64,000 bases of DNA from Terripilifer sp031921685 (GTDB lineage: Bacteria > Pseudomonadota > Alphaproteobacteria > Rhizobiales > Beijerinckiaceae), in NCBI RefSeq assembly GCF_031921685.1, contig NZ_JAPDHU010000001.1, forward strand, positions 310,001 through 374,000. Direction: 5' to 3'. The notes beneath the pieces were generated by a model that saw only the letters and a program-made list of their open reading frames with translations, searched no databases and was not told where the DNA came from. Positions 1 to 8,180 of the stretch are shown here, in pieces. How positions within the stretch are numbered: position 1 is the stretch's first letter; each line of letters begins with the position of its first letter. Position numbers and translations under genes: made by a program.

Positions 1-2
1 GC

Positions 3-575
3 GCCTTCATGAAGATGAATGGCCTCGACGGTTCGAAGCTTGAAATCGTCAATGTGGATGCGGCTGCCCGCGTGCCCATGCTCGCCGCCGGCCAGGTGGG
101 AGGCGTCGACCAGTTTCTGATGGCCGCCCCCGCCATTCGGCGCGCCGCGCCCGGCAAGGAGCCGGTATGCTTGTTCGCCGCCGACTATGGCCTCGATCTC
201 TATGCCAATTCGATCGGCGTGAAGAAGAGCTTCCTCGACCAGAACCCGGAGGCGGTGCGTGGCTTCGTGCGCGCGGCGCTGCGCGGCTGGCAATATACTT
301 TGGCCAATCGCGACGAAGCGACCGCGATCATCGTCAAGAGCGTGCCTGCGCTCGATCGCGGTATCGTGCGGGAGGAAATCGACCTGCTTGAGCGCATCGG
401 CGTCAACGCCGACGTGAAAGCCAATGGGTTCGGCCATATCATTCCTGCCAAAATGGCGAAGACATTCGACTTCATCAATTCGAATGTCGAAGTCGCCGGA
501 GGCAAGCTGGAAGCGGACCAGACCTATGTGCCGGGCTTCCTGCCGAAGACACCGATTCTGCCGACACAGAAGTAA
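3..575 (+). CDS. ABC transporter substrate-binding protein, NMT1/THI5-like (3' part)
   Basis: This is the C-terminal part of a periplasmic binding protein; the reading frame is already open at the left edge, so the start and signal peptide lie outside the window. The visible part has the pattern of NMT1/THI5/SsuA-type proteins: a stretch about reaching the ligand lobe (GQVGGVDQF), a central YANSIGV segment followed by the helix FLDQNPEAVRGFVRAALRG, and a C-terminal region describing repeated helices. Such proteins feed nitrate, sulfonate, pyrimidine or aromatic acids to an ABC permease. It ends at a strong hairpin terminator and is convergent with the next gene. The ligand cannot be told from this fragment. 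Confidence 0.8.
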   Translation, partial: AFMKMNGLDGSKLEIVNVDAAARVPMLAAGQVGGVDQFLMAAPAIRRAAPGKEPVCLFAADYGLDLYANSIGVKKSFLDQNPEAVRGFVRAALRGWQYTLANRDEATAIIVKSVPALDRGIVREEIDLLERIGVNADVKANGFGHIIPAKMAKTFDFINSNVEVAGGKLEADQTYVPGFLPKTPILPTQK

Positions 576-605
576 TTCAGCTTTCCGCAGCAGGCCGCGT
601 AAAAT

Positions 606-636
606 AATCCCCGGAGCCTGCTCCGGGGATTTTCCT
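606..636. terminator. Bidirectional rho-independent terminator
   Basis: A perfect 12-base inverted repeat (606-617 and 620-631) forms a GC-rich stem closed by a tiny loop, with a T-rich tail on the plus strand (TTTTCCTTT). It lies between two convergent genes, 31 bases after the binding-protein stop codon and just before the stop of the minus-strand cupin gene, so it can serve both. Confidence 0.85.
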
Positions 637-637
637 T

Positions 638-967
638 TCAGGCTTTCACAACCTGTTTGAATTCGATCAGTATGTTGGAATAGATACCCTTGCTGGCGTT
701 CTCCAGTTCATGGGGAATGCCAGGCTCGCGCCACATCACCTCGCCTGGTGTTTCCTTGGTCTCGCGCACGCGACCATCGGAAAAACGCATGATGTTTTCA
801 CCTAGTGTCAGCGGCACGATCAAATAATGCATGTCGTGCTTGTGCCAGGGCTGGATACCGCCCGGCGGCAGGCTGAGCCGCCACACGCGGATGGTCTCAT
901 TCTCGAAAATGACCTCGTCGCCAATGGCGCCAAGAACGGTGCCTTCCGGCATGCGAACTTCGCTCAT
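638..967 (-). CDS. Small single-domain cupin protein
   Basis: About 109 residues forming one cupin barrel. The first cupin motif is visible as a W-H-K-H-D-M-H cluster near residues 42-48, and the second as the PGIPHELEN segment near residues 83-91, so a metal site is likely. It is the last gene of the long minus-strand catabolic operon. An ATG at 973 overlaps the upstream amidohydrolase stop (ATGA), but the AGAGG ribosome site is better spaced for the ATG at 967. The role is unknown; small cupins in aromatic operons can be dioxygenases, isomerases or structural helpers. Confidence 0.8.
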   Translation of the reverse strand: MSEVRMPEGTVLGAIGDEVIFENETIRVWRLSLPPGGIQPWHKHDMHYLIVPLTLGENIMRFSDGRVRETKETPGEVMWREPGIPHELENASKGIYSNILIEFKQVVKA

Positions 968-969
968 GC

Positions 970-1953
970 TCATACCTCTTTGCAGTTGAAGCGCGCCCGC
1001 AGGCGCGCCGGGTTATCGGTCAGATATCGTTGACGCCGCTCCGCCGAGAAATCCGCCAGTTGCTGCTGCGGCTCGATCACGCCCATCGGAAACGGCCAGT
1101 CGGATCCAAAGACCACATTGTCGCGGCCAAACGTCTGATCGGCCAGTTCGGCCGCCGCATCGCTGTGGCAGATGCAATCGACGAGGATACGCTTCATCAG
1201 CTTCGACGGCAGGGCCAATGTGGTATCGATATCGGGCCGCGCCGTGCCATGGCCGCGATCCCAGCGGGGGGCGACCATCGGCATCAGGCCGCCGCTATGG
1301 GCGAAGCATGGCGTGATGTTGGGATGGCGCTCCAGCACGCCTGAAAAGATCAGATGGGCCAGCGCCACCGTGCTCTCGTAAGGATTACCGAGAAGATTGG
1401 TGAGATAGTAGGACTGCAAGCGGCCATCGGCGCATTCGCCAGGATGAAAGAAGATGAAGGCCCCGGCCTGATCGAGCGCTTGCCATAAAGGCGCGAATTC
1501 CGCATCACCGAGCGTGCGATCGTCGCCCGTCCCCGTCGGCATGGCGAAGAGCACATGACCACGGCCGATCCACTCTCGCGCAATCTCGGTGGCCACCGCC
1601 GGGTCTTCGATCGGCAGATGCATGAGCGCCGAGAATTGCCCCTCGGACGCAACCGCCAGATCGCGCAGGCCCTCGTTGACATAGGTTGCCCATGCCCGCG
1701 CCTGCTCTCCCCGCAATTGCTGGCGATAGAGCGGCGGCGGCGCGGAAATCCAGGCATGCGCGACACCTTGATCGTTCATCCATTGGCGTAGGGCCGGCGG
1801 ATTGAAGAGCGGCTTCATGCCGACGACATGGCCGTCGATCACCATCACGCCCTTGCCGGCGTCCCAGGAGACACCTTCAAGCGCCGCAAGCTTCTCCGGC
1901 GCCACGGGCGCCAGATGGGCGTGAACGTCGAGCGGAATAAGTTGTTTGCTCAT
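970..1953 (-). CDS. Amidohydrolase family 2 (ACMSD-like) hydrolase/decarboxylase
   Basis: A 327-residue TIM-barrel metal enzyme of the amidohydrolase_2 family, which includes ACMS decarboxylase and gamma-resorcylate decarboxylase. Metal and catalytic residues expected of the family are visible: DVHAH (H11, H13), FFHPGE (H170), FAHSGG (H219) and GSDWPF (D285). The ATG at 1953 overlaps the stop of the monooxygenase gene by four bases, which fixes the start better than longer in-frame extensions into that gene. The family usually decarboxylates or hydrolyses ring-derived acids, which fits an aromatic degradation operon. The exact substrate is not visible. Confidence 0.85.
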   Translation of the reverse strand: MSKQLIPLDVHAHLAPVAPEKLAALEGVSWDAGKGVMVIDGHVVGMKPLFNPPALRQWMNDQGVAHAWISAPPPLYRQQLRGEQARAWATYVNEGLRDLAVASEGQFSALMHLPIEDPAVATEIAREWIGRGHVLFAMPTGTGDDRTLGDAEFAPLWQALDQAGAFIFFHPGECADGRLQSYYLTNLLGNPYESTVALAHLIFSGVLERHPNITPCFAHSGGLMPMVAPRWDRGHGTARPDIDTTLALPSKLMKRILVDCICHSDAAAELADQTFGRDNVVFGSDWPFPMGVIEPQQQLADFSAERRQRYLTDNPARLRARFNCKEV

Positions 1954-3506
1954 TGAGCCTTTCCTCTGATCCGCTGATAGATGTCGGCGATCATGCGCGA
2001 GCCGATCGGCAGAATGGCGGCCACGTGATCGTCCGGCCGCAACAGCACCACCGTATCCTCGGCACAGCCAAGCCGCGTGCGCAGTCTGTTGCCGATATCC
2101 AGCAGAGCGCGATCGCGCAGGCCGGAATCGAGCGGTGCGTCCCAACGCGAAACGACAAAGCTCTTCAAGCCCGGTTGATCGTCCGGCGGCAGAGCCGGGC
2201 GGCGGCGCACGTCTGTGAAGTAAAGTGCGACAAAACTGTCGTCGCACAGATCATGCAGATGCACCTGGCTGCCCTGCCCGTTGAACAGCGGCATATCGGG
2301 CACGCGGTCGCCGACGCGAAGGGCCTCGCGCTCGGTCTTGACGATCGACCAGAGGCCGGAGCCATCGACATCGAGACGCACGCCCAGCATGGAACGCGTC
2401 ATCGCATTGGCCCAATCGGAGCCGGACATGGCGCGGGCGCCTTCTTTTTCGCCACCCATCAGTTTGCGCGCCGCTTCCGCCATTTCGCCTGATCCATGCG
2501 CCGCCAAGGGCCGCTGCTCCCGCTCATAGCCATCGAGCAGGCTGTCTTCAGCCCAGCCACGCAAGACCCAGGCCAGACGCCAAGGCAGATTGATGGCATC
2601 GAGCACGCCGGTGTTCAACCCAAGCGCCCACATCGGCGTGATGAGATGCGCCGCATCGCCGGCCAGGAACACGCGGTCCTTGCGCCATTGCGAAGCGATA
2701 CGGTGATGCACCCGGTAGGTCACCGTGTTGATGACTTCGAGCGACGTGACATCGCCGATGAAATGACGGACCTTGCTTTCGAGTTCCGCCGGGGTCGCCG
2801 CATCGGCGCCCGGCGCCAGCGGAAACAGGAAGCGCCAGCAATGGGGCTGACGCACGAGGATCATCCACTCGGTCGGATCGGCGAAATAAGCCAGATAGGG
2901 ATAATCGCGCGGATTGGATTTATCGAGATCGACCAGGATGTCGACCAGCATGTATCGCACGTCGAACGACGTGCCTTCGACCTCTATGCCAAGCTGTCCG
3001 CGCACCGTGCTGCGGCCGCCATCGCAGGCGATGAGATAGGATCCCTCGACGTCGCGCGGACCGTCCGGCGTCTCGAAGCGCGCGACGACGCCATCCTCGG
3101 TTTGCGAAAACGACAGCAATTTATGGCGCAGATTGACCACGCCCGGTGGCAAATCGGACAGATTGTCGGCCAGGATCGGCTCTAGATGATGCTGCGGCAT
3201 GTTGATGACGAAGGGGAAACGCGTCTCCTCGATCAGTGTTTCCGTCAACACCGAGGCACGGCGCGCATTGGTGGCGCGCTCGATCTCGCCAATCTCATCG
3301 AGCCGCAGCGCCTTCGACAGCACGGCGCGATCGACACCGTAGCGGCGAAAGGCCTCGATGGTGCGGGTCAGGATCGTCCCGGCCTTGGTGTCGCTCGAAA
3401 ATTCGCGATCTTCCTCGAAGATGCGGAAATCCACGCCATAAAATTTGAGGGCGAGAGCCGTCATCAGCCCCACCGGGCCGGCTCCTACCACAAGAACCGG
3501 TTTCAT
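1950..3506 (-). CDS. FAD-dependent aromatic monooxygenase (PheA/TfdB/MhpA type)
   Basis: A 518-residue class A flavoprotein hydroxylase. The N-terminal FAD-binding GxGxxG lies at residues 8-13, the DG motif at 160-170 (ACDGGRSTVRG), and the second FAD motif GDAAH at 283-287 followed by the usual GLNTG...NL...W run. The C-terminal 130 residues match in size the thioredoxin-like domain of phenol hydroxylase relatives. Such enzymes use NAD(P)H and O2 to hydroxylate phenols, resorcinols or hydroxyphenyl acids. It is followed by the amidohydrolase with a four-base overlap and preceded by the SDR gene with a 13-base gap, so all are co-transcribed. Confidence 0.9.
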   Translation of the reverse strand: MKPVLVVGAGPVGLMTALALKFYGVDFRIFEEDREFSSDTKAGTILTRTIEAFRRYGVDRAVLSKALRLDEIGEIERATNARRASVLTETLIEETRFPFVINMPQHHLEPILADNLSDLPPGVVNLRHKLLSFSQTEDGVVARFETPDGPRDVEGSYLIACDGGRSTVRGQLGIEVEGTSFDVRYMLVDILVDLDKSNPRDYPYLAYFADPTEWMILVRQPHCWRFLFPLAPGADAATPAELESKVRHFIGDVTSLEVINTVTYRVHHRIASQWRKDRVFLAGDAAHLITPMWALGLNTGVLDAINLPWRLAWVLRGWAEDSLLDGYEREQRPLAAHGSGEMAEAARKLMGGEKEGARAMSGSDWANAMTRSMLGVRLDVDGSGLWSIVKTEREALRVGDRVPDMPLFNGQGSQVHLHDLCDDSFVALYFTDVRRRPALPPDDQPGLKSFVVSRWDAPLDSGLRDRALLDIGNRLRTRLGCAEDTVVLLRPDDHVAAILPIGSRMIADIYQRIRGKAQ

Positions 3507-3519
3507 CCGCTCTCGTCTC

Positions 3520-4260
3520 CTAGTCTTCGTCTCGCGTGTAAGCCATGTCGCGGCTGAGCAGCGATGCCGTCATGGTCGCTGCGTCCGACAAGAGGAACAT
3601 CAGCGGGCCGATCACATCCTCCGGACTGCCGACGCCTGTCGATGTTTTCCAGCTCGCGTGATCGGCGCCGGCATTGGCGGCGCGATATTGCGGCGTGTCG
3701 ATGACACCGGGTGCGATCAGATTGACGCGCACGCGATGTTCGGCAACTTCCTTGGCGGCGCTCTTGGCCCAGGCGATCAGCGCGCCTTTGGTCGCCGCAT
3801 AGGCCGAAGCCTTCGGCCAGCCCTGATGGGCCAGCCCCGACGAAAAGGCGATGATCGACCCCTTCCGGCGCGCGATCATCGAACCGATGACCGCCTGATA
3901 GCACCACATGACGCCATTGAGATTGATGCCAATGACGCGCTGCCATTCGGCCGGGTCCATCTCGTGGATCAAAGTACGCGGTTGGATCGCTGCCGCGCAG
4001 ACCAGACCGTCGATTGGGCCGATCGACTGGGCGATCCCCGCAAAGCAGGTCACGACCGCCGCGCGATCGCTGACGTCGAGGCGACGCACCGCTATCGATG
4101 GCGCCTCGGTGTGCAGGCTGGCCAGCGCCTCTTCGTTCACATCGCAGACCACGACCCGCGCGCCAGCCTTGGCGCAAGCCAAAGCAAGTGCGCGCCCGAT
4201 TCCATTGGCGCCGCCAGTGATGGCGATCACATCGCCGGTGGCATCGAAACTCGCCTTCAT
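3520..4260 (-). CDS. SDR-family NAD(P)-dependent oxidoreductase
   Basis: A classical short-chain dehydrogenase of 246 residues. The dinucleotide motif TGGANGIG is at residues 15-22, an acidic D40 after the second strand favours NAD, and the catalytic set is S140/S141, Y154 and K158 (YAATK). It probably oxidises or reduces a hydroxyl/keto intermediate of the aromatic pathway. The start overlaps the stop of the FAH-family gene by four bases (ATGA), indicating translational coupling. Confidence 0.9.
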   Translation of the reverse strand: MKASFDATGDVIAITGGANGIGRALALACAKAGARVVVCDVNEEALASLHTEAPSIAVRRLDVSDRAAVVTCFAGIAQSIGPIDGLVCAAAIQPRTLIHEMDPAEWQRVIGINLNGVMWCYQAVIGSMIARRKGSIIAFSSGLAHQGWPKASAYAATKGALIAWAKSAAKEVAEHRVRVNLIAPGVIDTPQYRAANAGADHASWKTSTGVGSPEDVIGPLMFLLSDAATMTASLLSRDMAYTRDED

Positions 4261-5165
4261 AGAGCCTCGCTCATGGATGGAATGTCGGTCGTGCCATGCA
4301 GGTTCGCCGACACGACGCGGTTGCGCAACTCGCCAAGGCCGGTGGCCGAAACGACCATTTCGTCACCGGCCCTGAGAAAGACCTGCGGCTCCCTTGCATT
4401 GCCGATGCCAGACGGCGTGCCCGTGATCAGCACGTCGCCCGGTTCAAGGGTCATGCCGAAGGACAATTCCGCGATCAGTTCGGCGATCGGGAAAGCCATT
4501 TGCTTCACAAAAGCGCTCTGCATGACCTGACCGTTCAGCCGCAATTCGAGCTGTGCTTCCGGCAGATCAAGTTCGTCCGGCGTGACGATCCAAGGGCCGA
4601 TGGGCATGGTGCGATCGATGCTCTTGCCCTTCAGCCACTGGCCGCCGTGACGGCGTTGCAGATCGCGCTGCGAGACATCGTTGGCGAGGAAATAGCCGAA
4701 GACGCAATCGGGCGCTTCCGCCTGCGACACGCTGCGGCAGCGCTTGCCGATCACCAGAGCAACTTCCGCCTCATAGTCCCATTTGGCCGAGATATGACCG
4801 TCGAGACCGATGTCATCATAGGGGCCGACGATGGTGCTTGGGCTTTTGGTGAAGAAGGTCGGCGCTTTCGGCCGATCGACATCCTGGCCCTCGCGCTTGC
4901 CGCGGCTTTCCTCGAAGTGATCCCAATAGTTCCAGCCCGTACACAACACGTCGCGGCCAAAACGCTGGATCGGCGCCATCAGATCGGCTTGCACCAGGGG
5001 CACGGCTTCGAGATCGCCGCGCGCGGCGAGGCGATCGATCGCGACACGCCCCTGCGCGATCAGAGCAACCATGTCGCCGGCCTCGGCCGGCAACAGGCTG
5101 ATACGGTCGGCCTCAATGAGGCCGACACGCGGCGTACCGGATACTTTGACCGTACACAGACGCAT
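4257..5165 (-). CDS. Fumarylacetoacetate hydrolase (FAH) family protein
   Basis: A 302-residue protein with the FAH catalytic fold: the metal ligands E132 and E134 in DYEAEVALVIG and D163 in ANDVSQRD are all present, and the GTPSGIG turn lies near the C-terminus. FAH-family enzymes cleave C-C bonds of acylpyruvates or act as decarboxylase/isomerase/hydratase in meta-cleavage and homoprotocatechuate pathways. In this operon it is the best candidate for the step after ring opening. It starts six bases after the RidA-family gene and overlaps the SDR gene. Confidence 0.9.
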   Translation of the reverse strand: MRLCTVKVSGTPRVGLIEADRISLLPAEAGDMVALIAQGRVAIDRLAARGDLEAVPLVQADLMAPIQRFGRDVLCTGWNYWDHFEESRGKREGQDVDRPKAPTFFTKSPSTIVGPYDDIGLDGHISAKWDYEAEVALVIGKRCRSVSQAEAPDCVFGYFLANDVSQRDLQRRHGGQWLKGKSIDRTMPIGPWIVTPDELDLPEAQLELRLNGQVMQSAFVKQMAFPIAELIAELSFGMTLEPGDVLITGTPSGIGNAREPQVFLRAGDEMVVSATGLGELRNRVVSANLHGTTDIPSMSEAL

Positions 5166-5171
5166 GATCGA

Positions 5172-5570
5172 TCAGCCGTTCGGCAGGACGGCGATGGCGC
5201 TGATTTCGATCAGATAGTCGGGCGACACCATTTTGGCGACTTCGACCATGGTGGAGGCCGGCACGGGCGCCTTGAAATATTCCTGGCGGACTTTGTGAAT
5301 GGCAGCGAAATGTTCGATGTTGCGCACATAAACGTCAACGCGCACGATATCATCGAGAGAACCGCCGGCCGCTTCCGCCGCCGCCTTAAGGTTCTCGCAA
5401 ACCTGGCGCGTCTGCGCATCGATGTCGCCAACGCCAGCGATCGAGCCATCGGCGCGGCGGGCCGTCATGCCGGAGATGAAAACCAGCTTGCCCTTCGCTT
5501 CCACGGTGGTGGCCTGCGAGAAATGGCCGTTCGGCTTGGCGAGCTTATCGCTGGTGATCTGCTGTTTCAT
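5172..5570 (-). CDS. RidA/YjgF-family protein lacking the canonical arginine
   Basis: A 132-residue chorismate-mutase-like trimer-forming protein of the RidA family, recognised by FISGMTARRADG and the C-terminal VEVAKMVSPDYLIEISAIAV-like strand pattern. In archetypal RidA an arginine in the P-A-R-S segment binds the substrate carboxylate and is needed for imine hydrolysis. Here that segment is P-A-S-T (S106), so the usual 2-iminoacid deaminase activity is unlikely. It fits the Rid subgroups found in catabolic operons, some of which are called aminomuconate deaminases. It lies within the aromatic operon, 11 bases after the Ldh-family gene. Confidence 0.85.
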   Translation of the reverse strand: MKQQITSDKLAKPNGHFSQATTVEAKGKLVFISGMTARRADGSIAGVGDIDAQTRQVCENLKAAAEAAGGSLDDIVRVDVYVRNIEHFAAIHKVRQEYFKAPVPASTMVEVAKMVSPDYLIEISAIAVLPNG

Positions 5571-5581
5571 TTTTTTGACTT

Positions 5582-6649
5582 TCAGTTGGAGAGAAGAAAG
5601 CTGATATCGACGCCAAGGCCACGCGCCGTCTCAATGAGGCTCGACAGAGCGGCCGGCGACACCTTGCAGCGGCCATCGGCGGCCGTGCGTGCCGCAAAGG
5701 CCAGTTCGCCAGGAGCGTAGATGCGCTCGATCCCCGGCGCACGACGCGACGCGGCGACGCGGGCAAGCTCGGCTTGCGTCCGGGCCTTAAACGTATCGGC
5801 CGGCACGAAATGGCCGACGTCGATCGCCAGGAAGAAACTGGCGCTGCCATAGGGTTTCTCAGGCGGACCATAGAGCGGCGCGACTTGCGCACCGATGCCG
5901 CCACCGGAGAGGCCACCGCAGAGCAGATCGATGAGGAAGGCCAGACCAAAACCCTTGGGGCCTGCGGCCGGCAACAACATGCCCTCGATCGCCGCCTTGG
6001 GATCGGTCGTCACCGCGCCGCTTTTGTCGGCGGCCCAGCCTTCGGGGATCGGCTGGCCGGCGGCCGCCGCATTGCGGATCTTGCCCATCGCCACGGCGCT
6101 GAGCGCCATGTCGATCTCAGGCGAGAACGGCGCATTGCTGGGCGCAACGATCGCCAAAGGATTATTGCCGGTCAGAGGTTCGGCGCCACCGGGAGCCGGC
6201 ATCAGCGGGCGCGTATTGGCCATCACCATGCCAACGCAGCCTTGATCGGCCATCATGCGGGCATAGCGGCCGGCGGAGCCGAAGTGGAAGGCATTGCGCA
6301 CGGTGACAGCCGCGAGGCCATAACGTTTGGCCCGCTCTACGGCGAGCGAGACGGCCTGGCGCGCGGTCAACTGTCCCAGCACGTTCTGCGCATCGATCAC
6401 CACCGCCGCCTCGCGATCGGAGACGATCTTGCCCGCCGATGCGGTCGAGACCGAACCGGCGCGCAAGCGATCGACATACATCGGAATCAGCATCACGCCA
6501 TGGGATGCGACGCCCTCGACATCGGCAGCAACAAGATCTTCAGCGGCCATTGCCGCATCGGCAGGCAAAACGCCTGTAGCGATAAAGATCTTGGCGACAG
6601 CTTCCGTCAGGGCTGCAGCGGAAATTCCGCCGTCAACGCCCTTGGACAT
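5582..6649 (-). CDS. Ldh/MDH-family NAD(P)-dependent oxidoreductase
   Basis: A 355-residue member of the malate/L-lactate/ureidoglycolate dehydrogenase family, distinct from Rossmann-fold LDH. The family marks are EGVASHG near residue 50 with the conserved catalytic-site histidine, the NAFHFGSAGRYA segment, and the GPKGFGLAFLIDLLCGGLSG motif near residues 233-252. It would reduce or oxidise a 2-keto/2-hydroxy acid. Its start overlaps the upstream cupin stop by one base. It could act on a pyruvate-like product released by the FAH-family enzyme, but that is inference. Confidence 0.85.
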   Translation of the reverse strand: MSKGVDGGISAAALTEAVAKIFIATGVLPADAAMAAEDLVAADVEGVASHGVMLIPMYVDRLRAGSVSTASAGKIVSDREAAVVIDAQNVLGQLTARQAVSLAVERAKRYGLAAVTVRNAFHFGSAGRYARMMADQGCVGMVMANTRPLMPAPGGAEPLTGNNPLAIVAPSNAPFSPEIDMALSAVAMGKIRNAAAAGQPIPEGWAADKSGAVTTDPKAAIEGMLLPAAGPKGFGLAFLIDLLCGGLSGGGIGAQVAPLYGPPEKPYGSASFFLAIDVGHFVPADTFKARTQAELARVAASRRAPGIERIYAPGELAFAARTAADGRCKVSPAALSSLIETARGLGVDISFLLSN

Positions 6650-7062
6650 CAGCGCGCGTCCTCATCATTGGTGTACCATGACGGGCGCTCGGGATAATGC
6701 GGCCCGTCGTACATTTCGACGACGATCGTATCCTCATGCGCCAGCGTCGGGCCATGCACATTGCCCTTCGGATTGCAGTAGAAGGAGCCGGCCCGCAGGG
6801 TCACACCCGTGTTGGTGTATTCGTAGTGGCCTTCCAGGCAGAACATGAACTGATTGGACGCATGCAGATGCGGCGTCGGAATGCTCGTGCCCTTGTCGAA
6901 GCGGATCAGAGCGATGGTGGCACCCGTTTCCTCATCGCGCCACAGCATCTTTTCGTGCACGCCTTTCAGCGATTTTTCACGCCAGGGCACATCGGCTGTC
7001 TGGATCAGAATTTCACTCAAGGAGGGCATGCCCGGCGGAGTCGGCGGCACTTTGCTGGTCAT
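6649..7062 (-). CDS. Cupin-domain dioxygenase-like protein (DAD-like), first gene of the catabolic operon
   Basis: About 137 residues with a complete cupin: PTPHLHASNQ, then E in CLEGHYEY and a second motif with NPKGNVHGPT. The pattern resembles 2,4'-dihydroxyacetophenone dioxygenase and acetylacetone dioxygenase-type cupins that bind iron and cleave C-C bonds. The ATG at 7062 has a GGA ribosome site; a TTG four codons upstream is a weaker alternative. It opens the minus-strand run 7062 to 638. A perfect inverted repeat lies immediately upstream and could be the control site for the whole operon. Confidence 0.8.
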   Translation of the reverse strand: MTSKVPPTPPGMPSLSEILIQTADVPWREKSLKGVHEKMLWRDEETGATIALIRFDKGTSIPTPHLHASNQFMFCLEGHYEYTNTGVTLRAGSFYCNPKGNVHGPTLAHEDTIVVEMYDGPHYPERPSWYTNDEDAR

Positions 7063-7072
7063 CTTGTCATCC

Positions 7073-7104
7073 AAATATCACTAAACAGATTAGATGATAT
7101 TTCA
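7073..7104 (-). promoter_or_regulatory. Candidate operator of the catabolic operon (GntR site)
   Basis: A perfect 8-base inverted repeat, AAATATCA (7073-7080) and TGATATTT (7095-7102), frames a 14-base spacer directly in front of the first operon gene. The right arm extends into GATATTTCA, a nonamer that also occurs in front of the gntR gene and the Bug-protein operon. Position and dyad symmetry suit a FadR-type GntR operator; binding is inferred. Confidence 0.5.
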
Positions 7105-7247
7105 GGTGATTTAAAAAGCAAGTGCTTTATCCCTAGGCACTCACAGAAACGCCTTAGGCGCAACGGTGTGACGCACGAGGGAAACGCCGCGCCATCAGCC
7201 ACATGGCCTTGGCGGCACACTTTCTGCGAAAGCCCTGGAAAACCGCG

Positions 7248-8033
7248 TCAGATGGAGGGCGGCTGACGGAAAGCGTTGGGCGACATGCGCTGCAGTTTTT
7301 CAAGACGGGAGCGCAGCGCCGCGATGTGATCGAGCATGCGCTGCGCTGCCAGTTCGCCATCGCCGGCGATCACCGCCGCGGCGATTTCGGCATGCTGGCG
7401 ATTGGTCAGCGGCACGTCGATCGTCTGCCACAGATTGAGATACCAGAAGCGGGTCGAGCGCTCATGCAGAAGGCGGGCGAAATCGCTCATGATCGCATTG
7501 CCCGACATTTGCGCGACTTCGCGATGGAACCAGCGATCGTTGGCCGTGAAGGCCGCAATATCCGGCGGGTCTTCATCGGCGGTCGCCGTGGCGATTTCCA
7601 TCACGCGCTTCAATTGATCGGCCGTGATCTCACCGGCGGCGACCCGGCGCGCGGCGGAGCGTGCCAGCTCCGGCTCCACGGTCACCCGGGAATCCAGGAT
7701 CTTCATGATTTCAGCGAGACTATCAGGCTGAACGATGATGCCCTTGCGCGGCAAGACATCGACGAGCCCTTCCATCTGCAACCGCTGCAAGGCTTGATGG
7801 ACCGGCGTGCGGCCCAATTTAAGCTGCGCGCAGATCGCTGCTTCGTTCAAATACTGACCGGGCAGAAAGTGCAGATTGATGATCCGCTCTTTGATGCTTT
7901 CATAAGCCTGCTGAACGAGCGACTTCGCTTCCGATTTGGTTTCCAGCGGAGCCTCGACCTTCCGCTCCGTCGCCGGAGCGGATCGTCGTTTCGGCGCAGA
8001 GGCCGCTTTTTTCGGCTTCGGGGTCGCGGCCAT
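7248..8033 (-). CDS. GntR-family transcriptional regulator (FadR subfamily)
   Basis: A 261-residue regulator. Residues 1-37 form a Lys/Ala/Pro-rich basic tail, followed by a GntR winged helix (about 38-105, with the recognition part LGRTPVHQALQRL and wing KGIIVQ) and an all-helical FCD ligand domain. The start ATG has an AGGAG site nine bases upstream. It sits between the catabolic operon and the two Bug-protein genes, all on the minus strand, and the promoter regions of all three share the nonamer GATATTTCA. It probably represses these genes until an aromatic intermediate binds. Confidence 0.9.
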   Translation of the reverse strand: MAATPKPKKAASAPKRRSAPATERKVEAPLETKSEAKSLVQQAYESIKERIINLHFLPGQYLNEAAICAQLKLGRTPVHQALQRLQMEGLVDVLPRKGIIVQPDSLAEIMKILDSRVTVEPELARSAARRVAAGEITADQLKRVMEIATATADEDPPDIAAFTANDRWFHREVAQMSGNAIMSDFARLLHERSTRFWYLNLWQTIDVPLTNRQHAEIAAAVIAGDGELAAQRMLDHIAALRSRLEKLQRMSPNAFRQPPSI

Positions 8034-8120
8034 CGGCCCAGCTCCTCATCAGCGACGGGAATCGTCCGCCGGGAAATAGCCCGATGACTATTCCTTACGC
8101 AGCGTGAGCGCAAGACTTAG

Positions 8121-8150
8121 TCATCACTAAAAATAACTGATGAAATATCT
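8121..8150 (-). promoter_or_regulatory. Candidate GntR autoregulatory operator
   Basis: In the 147-base gap before gntR there is a dyad TCATCA (8121-8126) / TGATGA (8138-8143). It is followed on the minus strand by GATATTTCA (8149-8141), the nonamer seen upstream of the catabolic operon. The sequence ATCACTAAA is also shared with the 7073-7102 site. Inference from repeated motif and position only. Confidence 0.45.
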
Positions 8151-8180
8151 GCCGAAGCGCCTGCCCGACGCTGTTTTCAA

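Noticed and set aside
1953..2247. Longer N-terminus for the amidohydrolase
   Set aside because: It would lie inside the monooxygenase gene; the ATGA overlap at 1953 and the DVHAH motif at residue 9 point to the shorter start.
4296..5720. 474-codon plus-strand frame opposite the FAH and RidA genes
   Set aside because: Antisense of recognised genes with arginine/histidine-rich, domain-free translation.
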